Assembly (NCBI GenBank): GCA_016931365.1
Contig: JAFGEY010000131.1
Span: 1 to 12,257 of the forward strand
From: Anaerolineae bacterium
Lineage (GTDB): Bacteria > Chloroflexota > Anaerolineae > JAFGEY01
DNA length: 12,257 bases
Direction: 5' to 3'
The notes below the pieces were generated by a model. It ran no database searches and was not told the origin of the DNA. It worked only from the letters and a program-made list of their open reading frames with translations. A program made the translations under genes and the position numbers. Below, in pieces: positions 7,043 to 12,257 of the stretch (position 1 is its first letter; each line of letters begins with the position of its first letter).

Positions 7043-8983
7043 TCATTGAACGTGGACGGCGGCCAGGACAACATAGTCATTCTCCTGCCCGGCAACGGGC
7101 AGCCGGTCACCAGCCGGGCTTTCGTACAGGCCGACAGCGATTTGATAGTCGCCGGGCGGAGTCTCGGACAAAAGGGACAGGTCAAAGTTTTGGATAATCG
7201 TTTCTCCCGGCTGCCAGAAATGTGTGGGATAGGAGACGCAAATCTGTTGGTCGCCGTAGCCCCAGATTTGACCGCCGTCGTAGGGTGACGGATCTCCATA
7301 CAGGTGGACAAAGACACTGTACGGGCGATCTGGCGTGTGATCGGCGCTCAAAACCAGTTGAACGGGCACCACGTCGCCGGCATGGGCGGTTTCTGAAATG
7401 GACTGCGTGTTATCCAGGTGAATATAGCCGTCGAATACAAAATCTTGCACCTGCTCGCCCAGCAGGGGCGACGGGTTCGGCGCAGCCGCCAAAATGATGT
7501 AGCGCGGCGATCCGCCGGAGCCGTTTTCATCTTGTGCAAGTACAGTTACCTCGGCCCAATCTGACAGTGTGCGCTCGAAATCGGGCGCGTATTGGGTCAG
7601 TGCGACGTACACCGCCGGGCGATCCGGGACGACCAGGCATTGGTGCATATCGAATGTGCCCACGCGGCGGGGCGCAAGGTCGCGACTGCGAAAGATCAGC
7701 ACCGGGTGGCCGGGCGAGAAGGGCGAAAAATAGACCGGAATATCCTCCGGCGTCGCCGCCTTAATCCAGTTGGCGGCGCGGTTGATGTGTTCTTCCATAA
7801 ACCAGAAGGTCTGCGGCTCGTTGAGCCAGCGCTGGTGAAAATCACAGTAGGCGATGCCGCCGCTGGCCGCCAGTGCGAGCAGCGGCAGAGCCACCGCGCT
7901 CCAGGCCGGCAAAAACCGGCGCGCCAGATGTTGCAGCGTCCACGCACCGGCGCCGACAATCAGGGCTATGGGAATGGTCAGGCCGACGGCGCGCAAAAAG
8001 TGCGGCGCGTCCTGGCTCAAGATCGAGGGCAGGGCGGCGAAAAGTGCCAGGCCAAACAGCCAGGGCATGTCCCACCGCCGCCGGGCGGCCCAAAATGCGC
8101 CAATCAGACCGACAAGAACCAAAATGCCCAAAAACGGATCGAGGATCGGACGGCCCTGGAGGTTAAATTCGGGGATGGTGTCGCCCTGCCCGAACCAGGC
8201 CCTGGTCCATGCCCACAGGTTGCCCGCGATGCCGTCCAGGGCGAATACACCAACCGTGTCGGCGCGCATCAAGGCGGCTTCAGGATGAGTCGCGGTATAG
8301 ATGCCAAGCGGCAAAGCGACCAGCGCGGCCAGTCCGCAGGCCAGCACTGCGCCCCGCCGCCAAGATTTGGAGCGGATGGCCCAGAACAACAGCGTAATTG
8401 CGGCATAGGCCATCCACGAGCGAGCCGCAAAATAGGTATAGACCATCAAGCCCAGGGCAAGGCCGCCGCCGATCCACCAGCGGCAGCGGTTGGTGGCGCG
8501 CGCGCGCAGCAGGCAGATCAGCGTCACCACGCCCAGCAAAGGGTATAAAATCGCCCGCAGGGCCAACTGGCTGATGTGTACGTGCCAATACAGCACGGCC
8601 AGGGTAGCAGCGGCCCCCAAGGCCGTTGCTTTGGAAAAAAGCTCGTCGGCCAATCGATAAACGGCAGCCACGGTGAGCACACCGATCATAGTCGACAGCA
8701 GACGCAGGGATAACGGCCGCGCCCCCAACACGGCGACAAACGGTGCAGCCAGGTAAAGCCAGCCGCTTTCGCGGCCAAAGTTGTTGGAGAAGAAAGGGGT
8801 CAGGTGAGGATGATCGAGCAGCGACACAATATCCATGCCGTTATAGGCCTCGTCATAGTGGAGCATGTTATCCATCCGCGCCAGTGAGGCCCAGCGAAAC
8901 CAGGCGGCGATCAGGAGAGCGATCAAAAGTGGCCAGTTGATCTGGCTGCGTGCGCGCTCACCCGGTTCAGTATTGGCCTTCAT
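7043..8983 (-). CDS. GT39/ArnT-like membrane glycosyltransferase with soluble C-terminal domain
   Basis: This 646-residue GT-C-fold protein has about 10 predicted membrane helices between residues 17 and 380. The acidic pair in HYDEAYNG (42-49) is the D-E motif of the first extracytoplasmic loop of GT39/PMT-type enzymes, and FGRESGWLYLAAPF (69-82) matches the second family signature. These enzymes move a sugar from a polyprenyl-phosphate carrier to protein, lipid or glycan on the outer face of the membrane. After the membrane part, residues 385-500 form an alpha/beta soluble region. Residues 510-646 are a beta-sandwich-like domain, probably extracytoplasmic. The ATG at 8983 has AGGAG 7 nt upstream. 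In-frame extension to 9238 would overlap the PHP gene and lacks a ribosome site, so it was not used. It is the first gene of the probable six-gene operon. The family is well supported; sugar and acceptor are unknown. Confidence 0.88.
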   Translation of the reverse strand: MKANTEPGERARSQINWPLLIALLIAAWFRWASLARMDNMLHYDEAYNGMDIVSLLDHPHLTPFFSNNFGRESGWLYLAAPFVAVLGARPLSLRLLSTMIGVLTVAAVYRLADELFSKATALGAAATLAVLYWHVHISQLALRAILYPLLGVVTLICLLRARATNRCRWWIGGGLALGLMVYTYFAARSWMAYAAITLLFWAIRSKSWRRGAVLACGLAALVALPLGIYTATHPEAALMRADTVGVFALDGIAGNLWAWTRAWFGQGDTIPEFNLQGRPILDPFLGILVLVGLIGAFWAARRRWDMPWLFGLALFAALPSILSQDAPHFLRAVGLTIPIALIVGAGAWTLQHLARRFLPAWSAVALPLLALAASGGIAYCDFHQRWLNEPQTFWFMEEHINRAANWIKAATPEDIPVYFSPFSPGHPVLIFRSRDLAPRRVGTFDMHQCLVVPDRPAVYVALTQYAPDFERTLSDWAEVTVLAQDENGSGGSPRYIILAAAPNPSPLLGEQVQDFVFDGYIHLDNTQSISETAHAGDVVPVQLVLSADHTPDRPYSVFVHLYGDPSPYDGGQIWGYGDQQICVSYPTHFWQPGETIIQNFDLSLLSETPPGDYQIAVGLYESPAGDRLPVAGQENDYVVLAAVHVQ

Positions 8984-9002
8984 TCTGCTCTCCTCTCTTT
9001 GC

Positions 9003-9039
9003 AGTTGCATCTTAGCACGATTGCGACAGATGTGCAACT
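9003..9039. repeat. Inverted repeat overlapping the putative promoter
   Basis: The perfect 7-bp arms AGTTGCA (9003-9009) and TGCAACT (9033-9039) flank 23 bp and overlap both promoter hexamers. The adjoining ATCT and AGAT extend the arms with a bulge. It may be a repressor operator. Confidence 0.4.
9009..9037 (-). promoter_or_regulatory. Probable sigma-70-type promoter of the GT39-like operon
   Basis: On the minus strand TTGCAC (9032-9037) and TAAGAT (9009-9014) are separated by exactly 17 bp, about 25 bp upstream of the GT39-like start codon. The match is moderate (three of six for the -35 and four of six for the -10), but spacing and position are ideal. It sits inside the inverted repeat AGTTGCA...TGCAACT (9003-9009 and 9033-9039), which could be an operator. 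Confidence 0.45.
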
Positions 9040-9093
9040 GGTATGGAGAGGTCGGGAGGTACGGTGTTCGCCAGTCAGCCTGGGTAGCCTGCG

Positions 9094-10515
9094 CTAAACG
9101 CGGAGGTAGATCGGGTTGCTCAGCGCATAGGCCCACACCGCCGACGGGTCCTTGTCGAGCGGCACCTGGGTTGGTTCGATCACCTCGACGCGCCAGAAAT
9201 CGGCCTCCTGAGCGGCGACCGTCCAGGTGTGACTCCACTCGTCGGCGTCAACCGGGATTTGCGCCCATTCACCCGTTCGATGGACGATGCGCAGCGCGCT
9301 GCCGCGCTCGCCGCACGATGCGCCGCCCCATACCCGGCAGGTGAAGGCGATCTCGTCGCCCGGCGACAGGCGCAGATCGTCGCCCATCATCGCCGTTTGG
9401 CCGCCCGCCGAGGTAGTGAATTCGAGGCGCGGCCCGCGCGGCGACTGGGTGACAAAGACGTGCCCGGCCCCGATGCCATCGAGCACGGCCCGCTCGGAAA
9501 GTGATTCGGCGCAGACCCAGGTGGTCGGCGCGCCAATCTCGTAGGCGGTCATTTCGCCGATGAAGGGCTTTTGGTGCTTGTCGCTGCCGCCGACCAGAGC
9601 GATGCGTTTGCCCTGCCGCAGCAGGCCGTCCCAAAAGGCCAGCGATTCGAAATTGGAGAACCACCACGGGGCCTGCCATGCCTCGACGGCGTCGGCGTCA
9701 AACACGTCGGCAAACTGCCACTCGGGGCCCTCGTACTTGGGGTGGTTGATCGAAAAGAGCAGCCCCAGCGCACGCACATAGTCGCGGATGCGGCGCATCG
9801 CAGCGTCGTCGGTGGCGCGAAAGTCGATCCACTCACGCAAGCCCCACACGTTGGCGTGCCCGTGATAGGTGGTGATTTCCATGCCGGGGATCAGCAGCAG
9901 GTCGGGGCTGCCGCGTCGGGCCAGCTCGGGCAGGTGGCTGACCGTGTTGTGATCGGTGACAGCGAGAAAATCGAGGCCCTGCGCACGCGCGGCGGCGATC
10001 AGATCATCGACGCTGCCGGCCGCGTCTGAGTGGTGGGTGTGACAGTGCAGGTCGCCGCAGTACCAGCCCCGGTGGTCGCGCAGCGCTCCCGGCCAGATGG
10101 GCGGCGCGTGCCCTGTTGACGTGTTATCACCCGGTTCGAGCGTGATCGTGACCACTACCGTGCACCCGTTTGGGGCGATCTTGTACAGGCCCAACAGCAC
10201 GTGCCACTGCCCGGGCTGGAGCGGGCCGGGCAGGTAGCCGGGCGTGGCCTCGTCGGCCGCTACGAACACCGTCGACCGCGCACCGCCGCTCCAGCCGCGA
10301 AAGCCGGGCGCGTTCAAAAAATGGTGCCCGCGCGGGTCGAACAGTCCCAGGTCGATCTCGTTTTTGTCCTGCGGGCTGGTCAGCGCTCCTTTTTCGAATG
10401 TGTATTCGACGGTGATGCGCGCCGTGCCCTCAGGCACGTCAAAGGGCAGCAGGGGGTAGGGATCGCGCTGTTGATCCTGACGCGTGAGAGAGAGGTGAAA
10501 GGTTTGTGAGTGCAT
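9094..10515 (-). CDS. PHP-domain metallohydrolase, CehA/McbA-like
   Basis: This 473-residue protein has a central PHP (polymerase and histidinol phosphatase) metallohydrolase domain at about 150-355. Its motifs are GDLHCHTHHSD (154-164, H157 and H159), VTDHN (186-190, D188 and H189), PGMEITTYHGHANVWG (210-225), SINHPK (255-260) and GGSDKH (309-314). Together these give the full multi-metal site. An N-terminal beta-rich domain (about 1-140) and a C-terminal beta-rich domain (about 360-473) flank it, the layout of the CehA/McbA family. Named members hydrolyse the carbamate carbaryl, but most members have unknown phosphoesterase or amidohydrolase substrates. There is no signal peptide. The ATG at 10515 has GGAG 5 nt upstream; a longer frame to 10566 lacks a site and runs into the hairpin. 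It lies 87 bp after the NCS2 permease gene, so the substrate could be linked to an imported compound. Confidence 0.85.
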   Translation of the reverse strand: MHSQTFHLSLTRQDQQRDPYPLLPFDVPEGTARITVEYTFEKGALTSPQDKNEIDLGLFDPRGHHFLNAPGFRGWSGGARSTVFVAADEATPGYLPGPLQPGQWHVLLGLYKIAPNGCTVVVTITLEPGDNTSTGHAPPIWPGALRDHRGWYCGDLHCHTHHSDAAGSVDDLIAAARAQGLDFLAVTDHNTVSHLPELARRGSPDLLLIPGMEITTYHGHANVWGLREWIDFRATDDAAMRRIRDYVRALGLLFSINHPKYEGPEWQFADVFDADAVEAWQAPWWFSNFESLAFWDGLLRQGKRIALVGGSDKHQKPFIGEMTAYEIGAPTTWVCAESLSERAVLDGIGAGHVFVTQSPRGPRLEFTTSAGGQTAMMGDDLRLSPGDEIAFTCRVWGGASCGERGSALRIVHRTGEWAQIPVDADEWSHTWTVAAQEADFWRVEVIEPTQVPLDKDPSAVWAYALSNPIYLRV

Positions 10516-10529
10516 AGAACTCCAGGGCG

Positions 10530-10590
10530 TTGAACGCCAGGCGTCAAACGTCAAGCGTTGGGTCATCCCGTATGGCGCTTGACGTTTGAC
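10530..10590. repeat. Nested inverted repeats between permease and PHP gene
   Basis: The perfect 15-bp arms GTCAAACGTCAAGCG (10543-10557) and CGCTTGACGTTTGAC (10576-10590) enclose an 18-nt loop. The left arm is built from two near-copies of CGTCAAA/G. A second inverted repeat, TTGAACGCC-A-GGCGTCAA (10530-10547), overlaps it, so two alternative hairpins compete. In the minus-strand transcript the hairpin lies 12 nt after the permease stop and about 28 nt before the PHP start. No U-run follows on either strand, so it is not a classical intrinsic terminator. It could be an mRNA-stabilising or attenuating element, or a REP-like dispersed repeat. Confidence 0.7.
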
Positions 10591-10602
10591 TGGTGAGAGA
10601 TC

Positions 10603-11982
10603 CTACTTTTCGAGCTTGGGGCCGGGGAAGAGCAAGAAAATCAGGTTGAGCACAATGCCGCACACTGCGCCGGTGGCGATTGAGGGCAGGCCATTGGGGA
10701 AGATGCCGGGCATGGTGATTGGGATGTTGCCGCCGGCGATGATCTGCCCGCCAAGGCCGACCACGGTGATCACGGCGCCGATGGCGAGCTGGCGCGGGTC
10801 GAACAGGTTGACCTTTTTCTCCTGGATCATGGCGATGCCTTGCATACCGATCACGCCAAATAGATAGATCGCCAAGCCGCCGGTGACGGCTTGCGGCACC
10901 GTACCGACCAGCCCGGCCAGCTTGCCCACAAAGCCGAGCAGGATGGCGATGATCCCCGCTGCGATCAACGCCGGGCCGGAATAGTTGCGGGTGATCGCCA
11001 TCAGCGAGTTATTCTCGCCATAGTTGGTGCCGGCTACGCCGCCAAACATGCCATTGATGCCGTCGCCGATGCCGTCCAGGATCAGGTTGAGGCCGATCAA
11101 CTGATCGAGGTTGTAGCGCGGCTTTTTCATCTGGTCAGCCAGGCGGTCAACGTACAGGCCAATCTGGTAAAGGTGGGCCGTGCTTTCGGGGATGGTGGCG
11201 ATGGCAATGATCGCGATGGCGGCGACGGCTTCCCAAGCGCGGGGATTGCCGAAGGCCGGCAGCGTGATCTTGGGCGCAGCAATCCAGGCCGCGGTGGTGA
11301 GGCTTGAAAAATCGATCAGGCCTAGAATCCAGCTCAACAGGTAGCCTACGATGGCACCGAGCAGAATGGGAATCAGGCCGATAAAGCCCTTGCCTTGCAA
11401 GTAAACCGAGAACAAGATCGTAGCCAGCAGAGTGATCACGGCAACAATGATGCTCTTGGTCAGCACGGCGGGATCGGTGGCGGGGCCGCCAAAGGCCATG
11501 TTGAGCGCCGAACCGGCCAGCGCGATGCCGATCACCAGGGCCACCGAGCCGGTGACGATGGGCGGCAGCACCTTGTCGAGCGCGTTTTTGCCGGCATAGC
11601 GCACAACCACGCCGACCAAAATGTTGACGATGCCGGTGGCGAAAATGCCCACCTGGGCCAGGCTGACCGCCTCTTTACCGGCGTAAACGCCAAATTCGGC
11701 GTTGGTCAGGACGAGCGTGGCGGCGATGTAGCTGAAACTGGAGCCGTAATAGAGGGGGATGAATTTTTTGCCCAACAGTTTGGACAAGATCAAGGCCGTC
11801 ACCGTTGCCAGTCCAGAGACAGCGAGCACGGTAGACGGGTCGAACCCGACAAGCAGCGCCACCAGGATAGTTGCCGGGAACATGGTGATCACATGCTGGA
11901 AACCGAGGATGATCGTCTTCCAGATGGGAGGAAAATCGTCCGGCAGGTAGCCGAAAACCGGGGTAGATGCAGATTTTGACAT
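10603..11982 (-). CDS. uraA: NCS2-family uracil/xanthine permease
   Basis: This 459-residue polytopic protein is of the nucleobase:cation symporter-2 family, with about 14 predicted membrane helices and the usual length. Family marks include LYYGSSFSYIA (77-87), VLPPIVTGSVALVIGIAL (138-155), IPESTAHLYQIG (264-275, with E266 in the position of the substrate-binding glutamate of UraA) and NYGENNSLMAITR (320-332). The last motif is the UraA-type YGEN...T form, with E323 as the second binding glutamate; purine permeases usually have QN there. This favours uracil over xanthine, driven by proton symport across the cytoplasmic membrane. The ATG at 11982 is preceded by GAGGAGAAAGGA. There is no other pyrimidine gene in the window, so the specificity is from motif alone. 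Confidence 0.92.
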   Translation of the reverse strand: MSKSASTPVFGYLPDDFPPIWKTIILGFQHVITMFPATILVALLVGFDPSTVLAVSGLATVTALILSKLLGKKFIPLYYGSSFSYIAATLVLTNAEFGVYAGKEAVSLAQVGIFATGIVNILVGVVVRYAGKNALDKVLPPIVTGSVALVIGIALAGSALNMAFGGPATDPAVLTKSIIVAVITLLATILFSVYLQGKGFIGLIPILLGAIVGYLLSWILGLIDFSSLTTAAWIAAPKITLPAFGNPRAWEAVAAIAIIAIATIPESTAHLYQIGLYVDRLADQMKKPRYNLDQLIGLNLILDGIGDGINGMFGGVAGTNYGENNSLMAITRNYSGPALIAAGIIAILLGFVGKLAGLVGTVPQAVTGGLAIYLFGVIGMQGIAMIQEKKVNLFDPRQLAIGAVITVVGLGGQIIAGGNIPITMPGIFPNGLPSIATGAVCGIVLNLIFLLFPGPKLEK

Positions 11983-12130
11983 CGTTTTCCTTTCTCCTCA
12001 AACAATACATTTGATCGGATAATAGAATGTGGGCTTGACCAGGCCCCCATGCGCCAAGATGTCTTTTTTCTGCTCCTGATCTCTGAGCGTCACGCTCAGG
12101 TGCGAGTCGCCATTGACGAGGAAAATCCTG
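11983..12130 (-). other. Leader region of the permease gene
   Basis: These 148 bp between the terminator and the permease start contain no convincing ORF. A -10-like TATTAT lies at 12019-12024 on the minus strand, but no good -35 element is properly spaced from it. I do not recognise a riboswitch class here. The main structured element is the palindrome at 12083-12099. Confidence 0.4.
12083..12099. repeat. 17-bp palindrome in the permease leader
   Basis: CTGAGCGTCACGCTCAG has perfect 7-bp arms around a 3-nt centre. No T-run follows on either strand, so it is not a terminator. As DNA it could be an operator for the permease gene; as RNA it would form a tight hairpin about 100 nt upstream of the start codon. 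Confidence 0.5.
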
Positions 12131-12174
12131 ATAAAAAAACACCTAATGAAAGAAAAAGCTTTCGTCAGGTGTTT
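12131..12174 (-). terminator. Strong intrinsic terminator reading leftward
   Basis: On the minus strand a 16-bp stem (plus-strand arms 12137-12152 and 12159-12174) with one C-A mismatch and one G-U pair closes a 6-nt loop. It is followed by seven T residues (12139-12133), three of which belong to the stem. It ends transcription entering from beyond the right edge, upstream of the permease leader. It could instead be an attenuator if a promoter lies further right. Confidence 0.85.
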
Positions 12175-12256
12175 AGGTACCTCCACATTTAAGCGTGGGG
12201 ATGGGCAGGATTTGATCTGAACGGGTTTTTCTGGCACACTTGGGGTATTTCGAGTC
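12173..12256 (-). CDS. Possible 3' end of an off-window gene (27 codons visible)
   Basis: One minus-strand frame is open from the edge for 27 codons and stops with TAA at 12175-12173, directly at the base of the intrinsic terminator, where a real gene would be expected to end. The visible residues finish in LPIPTLKCGGT. The length is too short to prove coding. The codons pass through the small hairpin at 12181-12200, as happens at the 3' end of some IS200/IS605 tnpB genes. Confidence 0.25.
   Translation of the reverse strand, partial: DSKYPKCARKTRSDQILPIPTLKCGGT
12181..12200. repeat. Small hairpin resembling an IS200/IS605-type right end
   Basis: In the minus-strand sense TCCCCAC-GCTTAAAT-GTGGAGG folds into a 6-bp stem (one G-U pair) with an 8-nt loop. 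The pattern of a C-run, a short CTTWAR-like loop and a G-run ending in GGAGG recalls the subterminal hairpins at right ends of IS200/IS605 and tnpB elements. No transposase is visible in the window. Confidence 0.3.
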
Positions 12257-12257
12257 A

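Noticed and set aside
6398..7288. Plus-strand open frame of 296 codons
   Set aside because: It spans three real minus-strand genes and their junctions and has no supporting motif or ribosome site.
7592..8548. Plus-strand open frame of 318 codons
   Set aside because: It is antisense to the GT39-like membrane protein and rich in Gln/Arg/Gly/Pro, as expected from reversed hydrophobic codons.
8984..9238. N-terminal extension of the GT39-like protein
   Set aside because: It would overlap the 3' end of the PHP gene and cross the putative promoter. The ATG at 8983 has a good ribosome site and leads directly to the first membrane helix.
10543..10590. Classical rho-independent terminator after the permease
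   Set aside because: The stem is perfect, but neither strand has a T-run after it and the loop is long (18 nt).
11998..12237. Minus-strand 79-codon frame upstream of the permease
   Set aside because: It reads through the intrinsic terminator, the small hairpin and the palindrome. It has no known motif, so it is probably non-coding.

Overview
The window is a GC-rich bacterial chromosomal segment in which every convincing gene lies on the minus strand, so it is read right to left. Long antisense open frames over the genes reflect high GC at third codon positions. The gene set (GH38 alpha-mannosidase, a GT39-like membrane glycosyltransferase with a soluble C-terminal domain, a CehA/McbA-type PHP metallohydrolase, a PF12746-type GNAT, a YkvA/DUF1232 protein and a YvlB-type SHOCT-like protein) is the sort of mixture found in Chloroflexota such as Anaerolineae. 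That assignment is inferred from protein style only; there is no rRNA or phylogenetic marker in the window.

Layout in transcription order. At the right edge (12257-11983) there is a small hairpin, a strong leftward intrinsic terminator, a 17-bp palindrome and the leader of a uracil/xanthine (NCS2) permease gene (11982-10603). The permease is followed by an 87-bp gap with nested inverted repeats and then by a PHP-domain metallohydrolase (10515-9094). A 110-bp gap with a plausible promoter precedes six tightly packed genes (8983-2318): GT39-like membrane glycosyltransferase, SHOCT-like two-TM protein, YkvA-family protein, GNAT acetyltransferase, a protein with a divergent phosphodiester-glycosidase (NAGPA-like) domain, and an AbgA-like M20 amidohydrolase. 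Gaps within this run are 24 bp or less, with one overlap and one direct stop-start junction, so it is probably one operon. A 224-bp intergenic region follows, and the last gene is a GH38 alpha-mannosidase that runs off the left edge.

The outstanding feature is that 224-bp intergenic region (2094-2317). It holds two perfect DnaA boxes (TTATCCACA), five single-mismatch boxes and several weaker ones, nearly all in the same orientation, with many steps of about 10-13 bp. It is a candidate chromosomal replication origin or DnaA-titrating/regulatory cluster, although no dnaA, dnaN, gidA or parAB gene is in the window.

Functionally, several products could act on glycans or their derivatives: the GH38 mannosidase trims, the GT39-like protein transfers sugars from lipid carriers, and the NAGPA-like domain may cleave sugar phosphodiesters. 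The permease and AbgA-like hydrolase fit salvage of nucleobases and folate breakdown products. No single pathway links all of the genes.
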